From: Cohnella fermenti
Lineage (GTDB): Bacteria; Bacillota; Bacilli; Paenibacillales; Paenibacillaceae
NCBI RefSeq assembly: GCF_004801405.1
Contig: NZ_SSOB01000011.1
Coordinates: forward strand, 124,001-188,000
Reading direction: 5' to 3'
Length of the DNA: 64,000 nucleotides
Part shown: one piece after another, positions 31,654 to 40,037 of the stretch
Position numbering within the stretch: position 1 is the stretch's first letter
Layout of the letters: each line of letters opens with the position of its first letter
The notes under the pieces: model-generated
Told to the model about the DNA's origin: nothing
What the model saw: the letters and a program-made list of their open reading frames with translations, nothing else
The model's database searches: none
Program-made: the position numbers and the translations under genes

Positions 31654-33309
31654 TTATGCACTAACCTCTCTGCTCCCGGTGAACTTGAAGAAGATGAGCA
31701 ACGAGATGATCGTCGTCAACGTCAATACGCTCGAGATCGCAGCCGCGGTTCCATAGCTCGACTTGATGACCTCCGCGTAAATCGCGACCGACATGGTCTT
31801 GGTGCTTCCGGTATATAGAATAATGGAGGCGCTAAGTTCATTGATAACCGTAATCCAACTGAGAATGCCTCCGGCCAGCACGCCGGGCAGCATCATCACG
31901 GCCGTCACCTTGAAGAAGGTTCGGACAGGCGAACAGCCAAGACTGATCGATGCCTCCTCCAAGCTTGGGCTTATCTGATAGAGAATCGCCGCACTTGAAC
32001 GGAGCGTGTAAGGCAGCCTTCGAACCACATAAGCCGCGATCATGATAATGACGGTGCCGCTAAGCAGCAACGGCTGCTTGTTGAAGGCCAGGAGCAGCGT
32101 AATGCCGAGTACGGACCCAGGCAAAATATAAGGGAATATCGTGATCATGTCAATAAATGACGTCAATACGTTCTTCTTGCGCGTAGAGATATAAGCGATA
32201 AACATCCCCAGCATCAGGATCAAGGCGATCGCTTCAAGTCCCATAATATAAGTGTTGGCAATCGCGTCCCATAGCGAATCGAATACCGTGCGGTAGCTCT
32301 GCAACGAGAAGGACGACAGGAACCGTGAGCCCCGGGTCGCCAGGAATGACGTGACGATAACCGTAACCTGCGGCAGTGTGGCAAGGAAGACGACTGCGTA
32401 TATCGCCGCATGCACAGCGATGCTTGTCACACCCTGCATCCGGGCAGGACGGATCGGCCTTAGCGAGCTCATCGTGAATGACTTCTTCGTAACAACATAC
32501 TTCTGGCCCATGAAGAGGACTGCCGTCACAATGACCATGATTGTCGCCATCGCCGCGGAGAAGTTCGCTTGTCCGCCAACCTCGCTGATGAATTCGGAAT
32601 AAATCATGACCGGCATGACATTGAAGCCTTCCCCGATAAGCATCGGAGTACCGAAGTCAGCCATTGCATTCATGAAGACGAGCAGGGAGCCTGCGAGCAA
32701 CGTGGGCAGCACCAGCGGCAAGATTACCGTGAACAGCTTCTTGACCGGGCTGCAGCCGAGGCTCTCCGACGCTTCGATCAATGAGGCATCTACCTTCTTC
32801 AGCGCCCCGGATACGTACAAGTAAATAAACGGGAACAGCTTCAATGTCAGCACCAGAAGAATCCCGTCGAATCCGTAGATGCTAGGCGGCACAATTCCGA
32901 ACCAGTCCTCGAGCAGACGAGTGATAAGCCCGCTTCGTCCACTGAGCAGAATCCAGGAATACGCGCCAATAAAGGGAGGAGAGAGCATCGAGATGATGAT
33001 CAGAATCTCGATCAGGTTCTTGCCCCGCACGCGGTAGGCGGTCATGAAGTACGCCAACGGCGCACCGATAAGCACAGCCAGAACCGTCACGCAGCAACTA
33101 ATCATCAAGCTATTGATAAGCCCTTGGTAATAATACTTTTTCTCGAAAAAACGGGTGAAGTTGCTCAGCGTGAATGCGCCGGTCGACGAATCCTTAAAGC
33201 CATTAATGAACAAGGAAAGCAGCGGGTATACGAGAAACAGAGCGAACAGAACAACGATTCCGAGCGTAATGAAGGTCCAGAAGTCCGGTTTGCGCCAGCG
33301 CTTAGCCAT
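31654..33309 (-). CDS. Two-domain ABC transporter permease (FbpB/AfuB family)
   Basis: Membrane protein of 551 residues with about twelve transmembrane segments in two homologous halves. Each carries an EAA loop: LIEASESLGCSPVKKLFTVILPLVLP in the first and LEEASISLGCSPVRTFFKVTAVMMLP in the second. This fused arrangement is typical of Fe(III), hexose-phosphate (AfuB), 2-aminoethylphosphonate and thiamine importers. It overlaps the upstream ATPase gene by 8 bases. Substrate must be inferred from context, see the operon finding. Confidence 0.94.
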   Translation of the reverse strand: MAKRWRKPDFWTFITLGIVVLFALFLVYPLLSLFINGFKDSSTGAFTLSNFTRFFEKKYYYQGLINSLMISCCVTVLAVLIGAPLAYFMTAYRVRGKNLIEILIIISMLSPPFIGAYSWILLSGRSGLITRLLEDWFGIVPPSIYGFDGILLVLTLKLFPFIYLYVSGALKKVDASLIEASESLGCSPVKKLFTVILPLVLPTLLAGSLLVFMNAMADFGTPMLIGEGFNVMPVMIYSEFISEVGGQANFSAAMATIMVIVTAVLFMGQKYVVTKKSFTMSSLRPIRPARMQGVTSIAVHAAIYAVVFLATLPQVTVIVTSFLATRGSRFLSSFSLQSYRTVFDSLWDAIANTYIMGLEAIALILMLGMFIAYISTRKKNVLTSFIDMITIFPYILPGSVLGITLLLAFNKQPLLLSGTVIIMIAAYVVRRLPYTLRSSAAILYQISPSLEEASISLGCSPVRTFFKVTAVMMLPGVLAGGILSWITVINELSASIILYTGSTKTMSVAIYAEVIKSSYGTAAAISSVLTLTTIISLLIFFKFTGSREVSA

Positions 33310-34426
33310 ACTTCTTCACATCCTTGATCAAGCTCTGCTCCCCATCTACGGTGAAGACATTGATCTTGCCCGCCTTCGGCGCAAGATACAGCCTGTCACC
33401 CGGATTGATAATCACATCCTCCGCACCCGTATCTTGAACGAATACGCCGGTTGATCCAGAGCCCCACACGACATCATCGTTAAACTTCACCGTATAATGC
33501 ACATACTGGCCCAGAAACGTGCTATTGACGACCGTAGCCGCCAGTCCGGAATCTGCGAGGACAAATTCCTCCGGCCGCACCGAGACGACGATCGGCTGTC
33601 CGTCCTTGACATCATCGCTCAGATTGTCCATAACGACCCGACTTCCGCCCCCGAGCAGCACCTGCTTCTCGTTGCCACGGCGGCTGATGCTACCGTTGAT
33701 CAGGTTGGAGTGCCCGATGAACGTAGAGACGAACACATTCGCCGGACGTGAATAAATCGCTCTCGGCGCTCCTACTTGCTGGACAATTCCGTCCTTCATG
33801 ACTGCGATCCGGTCAGAGATTGCAAGGGCCTCCTCCTGGTCGTGAGTCACATATACCGTCGTAATTCCGACCTCCTTCTGGATATCCCGAATCGTCTGCC
33901 GAATCTCGATGCGAAGCTTGGCATCCAGATTGGAGAGCGGCTCATCCATAAGAAGCACGTGCGGATGAATGACGATCGCCCGCGCCAGGGCTACCCGTTG
34001 TTGCTGCCCGCCAGACAACCGTTCCGGCAGTCGATCGCCATACGATGCGATCTTGACAACGTTCATGATCTCTTCAGTCCGCTCTGCTCGTTCTTGACGG
34101 GCCAACTTCCGGAACTTCAGCCCATATTCCACGTTCTGCTTGACAGTCAGATGCGGGAATATCGCGTAGTTCTGGAATACCATGCCGATATTGCGCTTGT
34201 GGGTGGGGATGTCGTTGATTACCTCGTCGTTGAAGCGGATCTCGCCCCCTTCGATCGAATTGAAGCCGGCTATCATTCGAAGCAGCGTTGTCTTGCCGCA
34301 GCCCGACGGTCCGAGCAAGGTGAACAGTTCCCCATCCTTAATATCGAGGGACAAGCCGGGAATAACCGTAATATTGCCGTTATCGTATTGCTTCACAACG
34401 TTGTCAATATGGATCTCTACGCTCAT
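33302..34426 (-). CDS. ABC transporter ATPase (FbpC/AfuC/PotA family)
   Basis: ATPase of 374 residues. Walker A is GPSGCGKTT (about 38-46), the Q-loop lies in GMVFQNYAIFPH, the signature is LSGGQQQRVALARA, Walker B is LLMDEPLSNLDAKLR, and the switch His is in VTHDQEEA. A TOBE-type C-terminal domain (about 280-370) follows. AAAGGAG precedes ATG 34426. It energises the permease whose gene it overlaps. Unlike the sugar importers elsewhere in the window, this system carries its own ATPase. Confidence 0.96.
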   Translation of the reverse strand: MSVEIHIDNVVKQYDNGNITVIPGLSLDIKDGELFTLLGPSGCGKTTLLRMIAGFNSIEGGEIRFNDEVINDIPTHKRNIGMVFQNYAIFPHLTVKQNVEYGLKFRKLARQERAERTEEIMNVVKIASYGDRLPERLSGGQQQRVALARAIVIHPHVLLMDEPLSNLDAKLRIEIRQTIRDIQKEVGITTVYVTHDQEEALAISDRIAVMKDGIVQQVGAPRAIYSRPANVFVSTFIGHSNLINGSISRRGNEKQVLLGGGSRVVMDNLSDDVKDGQPIVVSVRPEEFVLADSGLAATVVNSTFLGQYVHYTVKFNDDVVWGSGSTGVFVQDTGAEDVIINPGDRLYLAPKAGKINVFTVDGEQSLIKDVKKYG

Positions 34427-34503
34427 ATCGCCTCTCCTTTAGCTGGACGGGCAGGTCGCTCTCGCAACCTGCCCGCTTGCTACTCTCTCTTAACTACTCT
34501 CTC

Positions 34504-35550
34504 TTAGCTAGTGAAAATATCCTTGAACTTATCCAGCCATGCCTGGCTGTTCTCAAGCGTCTTGTTGACGTCCTCGGGGACGATCGTAATCTCCGAGATT
34601 GCCTTCAGCCCTTCCGGTGGCTCGACATCGCTCCGGGAAGCTCTCATGTTAAGCTCGGTCGAGGTCAACGTCTGCAATTCCTTCGAGGTAATAAAGTCGA
34701 CGAACTTCTTGGCATTCTCCATATTCTTGGCGCCCTTGATAATCTGCACCGTACCTGGAGAGACAAGCGTCCCCTCCTTCATATAGACGATCTCGACTGG
34801 CGACCCGTCCCGGACAGCGGAAGAGGCCAGCTCTTCATGCGTCAGACCGACAATATATTCGCCGTCCGCCACACCCTTGGGTACGGCGGAAGAGCTTGCG
34901 AGCAGCTTGCCATCCAGGTTAGCCGTAAGCGATGTGACATAATCCCAGCCCTTGCTCTCGTCAGTTCCGCCGATCGTGTTCAGAATATTGACGAGGTGGC
35001 TGAAGGAAGTCGACGACTTGGCTGGGTCGGAGAAGGCAATCTTCCCCTTGAGCTTGGGATTCAGAAGATCCTCATAGCCTTCGATCTTGATATCGCCAAT
35101 CAGGTTCTTGTTGACGATCATGACCATCGGAATAATGTTATTGCGAGTAATCATTCCGTCCGTGTTCTTCGTCGAATCCAGTTGAGCACTCTCGTTCGGA
35201 GAGAGGTAATCCTCGAACAGCTCCTTCTTCGGAGCGATAACGGATACAACGCCGCCCCACTCGATATCGCCGAGCGGCTTCGCCTGCTCCGCTTCGATCC
35301 GCTTCAGCAATTCGCCCGTGCCCGCCGTCACCAGTTCAACCTTGATGCCCGTCTTCGCTTCGAATTCAGGAATAACCGCATCGATAACGTCCTGGGCAGA
35401 TGCCGTGTAGATAACCAACTCATTCGACTCCTGAACTGCCGTCTGTGAACCTGTGTCCGTGCCTTCGCTTGCATTCTTTGTCTCGTTCGATGTGCAAGCG
35501 GATAACCCCAGCATGCCGACCAGAGCCAGCATGGCAATAATCTTCTTCAT
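34504..35550 (-). CDS. Solute-binding lipoprotein of the FbpA/AfuA family
   Basis: Binding protein of 348 residues. Signal peptide with lipobox LSAC (Cys at 19), then a Thr/Ser/Glu linker. The mature part opens with ELVIYTASAQDVIDAVIPEFEAKTGI, as in FbpA/AfuA/phosphonate-type proteins, and ends with a conserved helix region. Classical FbpA proteins bind Fe(III) through paired Tyr residues in the C-terminal half; I do not see an adjacent Tyr-Tyr pair here, which favours an organic, perhaps phosphorylated, ligand. AAGGAGG precedes the start. First gene of the six-gene operon. Confidence 0.9.
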   Translation of the reverse strand: MKKIIAMLALVGMLGLSACTSNETKNASEGTDTGSQTAVQESNELVIYTASAQDVIDAVIPEFEAKTGIKVELVTAGTGELLKRIEAEQAKPLGDIEWGGVVSVIAPKKELFEDYLSPNESAQLDSTKNTDGMITRNNIIPMVMIVNKNLIGDIKIEGYEDLLNPKLKGKIAFSDPAKSSTSFSHLVNILNTIGGTDESKGWDYVTSLTANLDGKLLASSSAVPKGVADGEYIVGLTHEELASSAVRDGSPVEIVYMKEGTLVSPGTVQIIKGAKNMENAKKFVDFITSKELQTLTSTELNMRASRSDVEPPEGLKAISEITIVPEDVNKTLENSQAWLDKFKDIFTS

Positions 35551-35583
35551 GGTTGACCTCCTTGTTTTATTAGTACGTTTATT

Positions 35584-35638
35584 ATGTTAGCTACGATTGA
35601 AAGCCTTTACAATCCGATAAAAACGGATAAATATCCGT
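35584..35638 (-). promoter_or_regulatory. Promoter with upstream perfect palindrome for the importer operon
   Basis: Minus strand: TTGTAA (35612 to 35607), 17-base spacer, TAACAT (35589 to 35584). Directly upstream is the perfect inverted repeat ACGGATATTTATCCGT (35638 to 35623), followed by another CGGAT half-site (TATCGGAT) that abuts the -35. This layout is typical of a class-II activator site and is the best candidate target of the operon's response regulator. TGAAAGCCTTTACA (35598-35611) resembles a cre site but has CC in place of the central CG. Confidence 0.65.
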
Positions 35639-35663
35639 AAAAGTGAACTTCGCAATCGTCAAC

Positions 35664-35693
35664 AAAAAGAAGCCCCTCAAGGAGATGAGGCCC
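35664..35693 (-). terminator. Terminator after the GH51 gene
   Basis: On the minus strand CCTCA and TGAGG with flanking GC pairs form a short hairpin followed by CTTCTTTTTG. It lies about 35 bases past the stop codon at 35726. Confidence 0.6.
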
Positions 35694-35725
35694 ATGACTA
35701 GCTCATAAAATACCGTAATTAACGT

Positions 35726-38098
35726 CTATACTCGCGCTCTGATCACCGTAACAGAGCGGGCCGGAAACTCATGCTCGAACGCCGGACCCGATACCGTCCG
35801 CGTGGAAGCAATTGGGGAGATGCGGGTCGGCTCCTCGAACGAATTGACGTCGTCCAGTCCATGGCCGGACAGCTCCTGGACGTCGAGCGTTACCGGACCG
35901 TCGCCCGGCCAATCCTCCAGCACGATGCGGGCCGACTCGGCTTCGCCGCGGACGTTAACGACCTTAAGGATCGTGTCGCCCGTCGCTTCCTCGTGGCTGG
36001 CGGTATAGTAGAGGGGCTCGATAAGCGGAACCCGGTCCTCCGTCTCGGAATAAAGCTCTCCGTTGACCGACGCGCGAACGGTCCGGCCCGATACCTGAAG
36101 CTCCAGGTCGTACACGGCTCCGTTCTCCACCTCGAACAGGCTGTGCGTCAGCACCGAGCCGCGCCCGCCGACGAGCGAATGGATGATGCAGTCCTGGTTC
36201 TGCCAGCCGCCGAGCTCCCAGAACAAGTGATTGGCTTCATCCTTCCAGCCGAAGATAAGCGCGAAGCCGTTCGGACCGCCGCCGAGCTTCGTCGCCTTCA
36301 GCCGAAGCGTGTAGTCGTCCCAGTCGATCTGACCCAATTGCACGATTGGCTTGTTCGTCTCGACCGACGCTTCCAGAGCCGCATCCTCGTACGAGAGCTG
36401 CTCTCCCGTGACGTTGTTGACGATTCGGATGTCCGTATAACGAACGCTGCTTCCCGAGGTGCCCAAAGCGATGGAGCCGCGAATCGCTCCCGGCTCGGTC
36501 AGCGGCGCCGCTGCCCCGAAGCCGCCCGCTTCGATCGGCACGAGCGCGTCTCCCTGGTTGTGCATGAACAACCGCTGCACATAATAGTTGGCGGTGCCAA
36601 AAACCTGATGATTGTTAAACCAGATCAGGTCCGGCTTCCAGTTGACGTAATCGACGTTGCACAGCAGCGGAGCGTAGCAGGCCAGCCCGACCGCGTGTGC
36701 ATTCCGTTCGAGACCGGTCATGAGTGCCGCTTCGGCCAGCGCGTTGTAGTACGCATTCCCCCACGAGGCGTATTCGCCCAGGAACACCTTGGATTCGTCG
36801 GCCTTGAAGTCGTCGTAGCGGTCGACATGGGCCAGGAACCATTCGGGTGACTGATAATAATGCTCGTCCACAAGATCCGAGCCGTTATCCCGGGCGGACT
36901 TCCAGCCGCGTTCGTATTCCCCGCCCGCGGCGAACGGGCCGCTGGAGTTGATGATCTTGATGTCCGGGTACTTCGCCTTGATCGCGCGATGGAAGTAATC
37001 GTACCGCTCGAAGAACGGCGCCCCGACCTCCTCGTTGCCGATGCCGATGTATTCGAGGCCGAACGGCTCCGGATGACCGAGCTTCGCGCGGATACCGCCC
37101 CACTCCGTCGAGGCGTCGCCGCGGGCGAATTCGATCAGATCGAGCGCATCGTCGATCCACGGGCCAAGCTCGTCGATCGGAACCGCGCGCTTATGGTGCG
37201 GATCGTAGCCGGCGGGCAGGATCGGAATCGCCTTAGCGCCGATGTCCTCGCAGAACTGGAAGTATTCGTAGTAGCCTAGTCCGAGCGTCTGATGATAACG
37301 CCAGTTGTTGCGGCGCGGCGGGCGCTGCTCGACATCTCCGATCGTATTCTTCCAGCGGTACATGGAGTCCCTGTCGTCCGGGTTCAGCGAGCCGTCGTGA
37401 ACAAGGCAACCGCCGGGGAATCTCATGAACCGGGGCTTCAGATCCGCCAGCATAGTCGCGATATCCTCGCGCAAGCCGTTCGAACGGCCGCGATAGGTCT
37501 TCGCCGGGAATAGCGACACCATGTCGAGGAACAGCTTGCCGCCGCCCTTCGTAACGATCGTCAAGCGGCTGCCGTAATCCGTTGCGCTGGCGACGAGCTC
37601 CGCTTCGTAGCGCTTCCACTCGGCGGAGTCCACCGCGATGACCGCCTCGCCGTATACGCGCCCGTCCGCACTCTCCAGCGCGATATGGACCGGCTCTTCC
37701 CAGGAGGCGTCTCTGCGGGCATGGACCGAGAAGCGATACGCTTCTCCTTCGCGAACCGGAATGCCCGTGTTGAAGCCTTCATTGGAGAGGCCGACGCCGT
37801 CGCCTTCCTCCTGAATGTCGAGGACCGCATAGTGCAGGTTGCGGGCGTTAAGCGGATGCTCGTTCGCTACGGACAGCCCGGCCCGGCCGCCTCCCCTCTC
37901 GACCTTGCTCCAGGCCGTCAACGAATCGTATCCGTCGCGATCGATCGGATCGAATTCGAAGGAACGGTTGCGAACGAGTTCGGCGTACAAGCCCCCGTCG
38001 GCGGCATGGTTCAAGTCTTCGAAAAAAATGCCGAATAAATCCCCCAGCCGTGCCCCTCTTTGTCCTGTCTTGATCGTTATTGTCCCTTGCTGCGTCAT
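35726..38098 (-). CDS. Alpha-L-arabinofuranosidase, GH51, long form with carbohydrate-binding-like insert
   Basis: Enzyme of 790 residues that removes terminal alpha-L-arabinofuranosyl groups. The N-terminus (LFGIFFEDLNHAADGGLYAE) begins the GH51 sandwich. A CBM4/9-like segment (about 50-200) follows, then the catalytic barrel. The predicted acid/base is Glu356 in YIGIGNEEVG and the nucleophile is Glu442 in VFLGEYAS. A C-terminal stretch (about 590-720) resembles a second carbohydrate-binding or LamG-like module (WDDYTLRLKATKLGG). No signal peptide is apparent, so the location is probably cytoplasmic. It differs from the compact GH51 at 53337. An AraC regulator gene lies divergently 128 bases away and is a likely activator. 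AGGAG precedes ATG 38098. Confidence 0.94.
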   Translation of the reverse strand: MTQQGTITIKTGQRGARLGDLFGIFFEDLNHAADGGLYAELVRNRSFEFDPIDRDGYDSLTAWSKVERGGGRAGLSVANEHPLNARNLHYAVLDIQEEGDGVGLSNEGFNTGIPVREGEAYRFSVHARRDASWEEPVHIALESADGRVYGEAVIAVDSAEWKRYEAELVASATDYGSRLTIVTKGGGKLFLDMVSLFPAKTYRGRSNGLREDIATMLADLKPRFMRFPGGCLVHDGSLNPDDRDSMYRWKNTIGDVEQRPPRRNNWRYHQTLGLGYYEYFQFCEDIGAKAIPILPAGYDPHHKRAVPIDELGPWIDDALDLIEFARGDASTEWGGIRAKLGHPEPFGLEYIGIGNEEVGAPFFERYDYFHRAIKAKYPDIKIINSSGPFAAGGEYERGWKSARDNGSDLVDEHYYQSPEWFLAHVDRYDDFKADESKVFLGEYASWGNAYYNALAEAALMTGLERNAHAVGLACYAPLLCNVDYVNWKPDLIWFNNHQVFGTANYYVQRLFMHNQGDALVPIEAGGFGAAAPLTEPGAIRGSIALGTSGSSVRYTDIRIVNNVTGEQLSYEDAALEASVETNKPIVQLGQIDWDDYTLRLKATKLGGGPNGFALIFGWKDEANHLFWELGGWQNQDCIIHSLVGGRGSVLTHSLFEVENGAVYDLELQVSGRTVRASVNGELYSETEDRVPLIEPLYYTASHEEATGDTILKVVNVRGEAESARIVLEDWPGDGPVTLDVQELSGHGLDDVNSFEEPTRISPIASTRTVSGPAFEHEFPARSVTVIRARV

Positions 38099-38117
38099 CC
38101 GCGTTCACTCCTAGCGA

Positions 38118-38136
38118 GATAGAGTCTCCCTCTATC
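38118..38136. promoter_or_regulatory. Inverted repeat between GH51 and AraC genes
   Basis: GATAGAG and CTCTATC are separated by five bases in the 128-base divergent intergenic region. Suited to a regulator dimer; the AraC protein encoded next door is the obvious candidate. No promoter hexamers could be assigned firmly. Confidence 0.45.
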
Positions 38137-38226
38137 GTAGACATTTCCCAATCCCGCAACAATCGATTATCCTATGAGTAACTGACTTATCGTGCTTTTT
38201 TTCTATGAAGGCGGGAGGTGACTGAG

Positions 38227-39015
38227 ATGATTGAATTGCTAAGCTGCGGCTACCGGTTCGTTCATCCGAACGGGGTCAAGCTCGATCGGCCTTACGGCTC
38301 GGGCGACTATGCTTTTGTCTTCTTCCGGAACCGGTCGGAGGTGGTCATCCGGGGAGAACGAACGATCTGCAAGCGGGATTCCTATATCCTGTTCGGACCG
38401 CGAACTCCTCATTCGTACCGGGAGTCGGAGCTGCCGTTCGTGAACGATTGGTTCCATTGCCTCGGTGACGAGATGGAGTCGCTGCTCGCCGATCTGGGCC
38501 TCCCGCTCGACACGCTCCTTCCGGCGACGGACCCTTCGTTGATCTCGAGAAGCATCATGGAGATGCACCGGGTTCGGAAGCTCGGCGGTCCGCTGGCGAG
38601 CGCCATCCTCGATACGGAGATTCGCTCGCTGCTCATGAAGCTGAGCAACCTCCGCGAGCTGTCGCTCAGCGAACGGCAAGGCCGCAGCTTCCGCCAATTG
38701 TCCGAGCTTCGCGACACCCTCTACAATTCGCCGCAGGAACGCCACACGGTGGAGTCGCTGGCTTCGCGGCTCCACTTGAGCAAGTCGTATTTTCAACACT
38801 TGTACAAGGAACTGTTCGGCTGCTCCGTCGTCACGGACATCATCAACGGAAGGATGGAATACGCGAAGTACCTGCTGCAGCACAGCTCGTACTCCGTCTC
38901 GGAGATCGCCGCGATGTGCGGCTACAACCATGACACCCACTTCATGCGCCAGTTCAAGAAGTTCGTCGGCGTCTCTCCGGGGCAATTCCGCGCGGGGGCG
39001 CTTAGACGGGAATAA
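38227..39015 (+). CDS. AraC-family transcriptional regulator
   Basis: Regulator of 262 residues. A cupin-like sensor half (1 to about 140: YAFVFFRNRSEVVIRGERT) is followed by the double helix-turn-helix (about 165-258: VESLASRLHLSKSYFQHLYKELFG and IAAMCGYNHDTHFMRQFKKFVGVSPGQFR). ATG 38227 follows GGGAGG by eight bases; an upstream GTG is overlapped by that site. Divergent from the GH51 arabinofuranosidase gene, it probably activates it in response to an arabinose-containing sugar (inference). Confidence 0.93.
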   Translation: MIELLSCGYRFVHPNGVKLDRPYGSGDYAFVFFRNRSEVVIRGERTICKRDSYILFGPRTPHSYRESELPFVNDWFHCLGDEMESLLADLGLPLDTLLPATDPSLISRSIMEMHRVRKLGGPLASAILDTEIRSLLMKLSNLRELSLSERQGRSFRQLSELRDTLYNSPQERHTVESLASRLHLSKSYFQHLYKELFGCSVVTDIINGRMEYAKYLLQHSSYSVSEIAAMCGYNHDTHFMRQFKKFVGVSPGQFRAGALRRE

Positions 39016-39041
39016 GGGAGGGACCGAATCCGGCCCCTCCC
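39016..39041. terminator. Hairpin between convergent AraC and ROK genes
   Basis: GGGAGGG pairs with CCCTCCC around a 12-base loop in the 31-base space between two stop codons. No T-run follows, so the hairpin may be shared by both directions but is weakly supported as a terminator. Confidence 0.45.
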
Positions 39042-39046
39042 TCGCT

Positions 39047-39991
39047 TCAGGAGAGCATCAACGCAGCGCCGATTGCGCCCGCCTGCACGCCGAGCTTCGG
39101 AGCGACGAAGCTCACTCCTCTTCTCATCGAGCCAATGGTATGGGCCTCGATGTATTCCCGCATCGGCCCGAGCAGAGGCTCGCCGATGCGGGACGCTCCG
39201 CCGCCGAGAATGATGACCTCCGGATTGGCGATATGGATCGTGCTGACGAGTCCCGCACCAAGCGCCCGACCGGCCGTGCGCAGCACTTCCAGCGCCAGCC
39301 CGTCGCCTTGCGCAGCCGCTTCGCCGACATGGCGGGAGTTGATGCCCGCAGCATCCCCGCCGGCCAGGGCGAGCAGCCGTGCGCCCCGAACCGGGTCCGC
39401 CGCTGCCGCTTCCCGCGCTTGCCGACCGATCGCCGTGCCGGAGGCGTACATCTCCACGCAGCCGATGTTCCCGCACGGACAGGAACGCCCTTGCCAGTCG
39501 ATCGTAATATGGCCGAGCTCCGCCGCGCTCGCGTCGCGGCCGCGCATCAGCTTGCCGTCGCAGACAATGCCGCTGCCGATGCCGGTCGAGATCGTAATGA
39601 ACACGCAATGTTGTGTGCCGATGCCCGCTCCGGCCTTCCACTCGCCGAAGGCGGCCGCGCTCGCGTCATTGTCGACGGTCACCTTGACGCCGAGCAGACG
39701 CTGAAGCTCGCCGCCAAGCGGCACGTTCGACCAACCAAGGTTCCCGGCGTACTCGACCGTCCCGGTAACGGGATCGAGCGTCCCGGCCGTCGCCACGCCC
39801 GCTCCCTGAAGGGAATAATCCTCCTTCACAAGCCGCTCCACCATCTCCGCCATCGTTCGAATAATCGCTTCATGTCCCCGCGACGCTTCCGTCGCTTGCT
39901 CCTCCGATGCCAGAACCTTGCCTTCCGCATCGACGATAACGGCCAGAATCTTCGTACCGCCCAGATCGATCCCCGCATATACCGGAATCAT
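39047..39991 (-). CDS. ROK-family sugar kinase (glucokinase-like)
   Basis: Cytoplasmic kinase of 314 residues. The phosphate-binding motif is YAGIDLGGTKI (5-15). The catalytic Asp lies in VDNDASAAAFGEW, and the ROK zinc motif is GHITIDWQGRSCPCGNIGCVEMY. It phosphorylates a hexose, commonly glucose. The upstream ROK protein gene (40038) ends 46 bases before this start, so they probably share a transcript. It would feed freed sugars into glycolysis. Confidence 0.93.
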   Translation of the reverse strand: MIPVYAGIDLGGTKILAVIVDAEGKVLASEEQATEASRGHEAIIRTMAEMVERLVKEDYSLQGAGVATAGTLDPVTGTVEYAGNLGWSNVPLGGELQRLLGVKVTVDNDASAAAFGEWKAGAGIGTQHCVFITISTGIGSGIVCDGKLMRGRDASAAELGHITIDWQGRSCPCGNIGCVEMYASGTAIGRQAREAAAADPVRGARLLALAGGDAAGINSRHVGEAAAQGDGLALEVLRTAGRALGAGLVSTIHIANPEVIILGGGASRIGEPLLGPMREYIEAHTIGSMRRGVSFVAPKLGVQAGAIGAALMLS

Positions 39992-40037
39992 GTTGCCATT
40001 CCTCCCTCTCGTCCATTGGACTTATCCTATCGTCTTG

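Noticed and set aside
34504-35550. Plain annotation as an Fe(III) transporter
   Set aside because: Family similarity alone does not distinguish iron from hexose phosphate or phosphonate importers. The adjacent secreted phosphoesterase and absence of an obvious Tyr-Tyr pair make iron uncertain, so I left substrate open.
35598-35611. cre site TGAAAGCCTTTACA at the importer promoter
   Set aside because: It matches most positions but has CC instead of the essential central CG.
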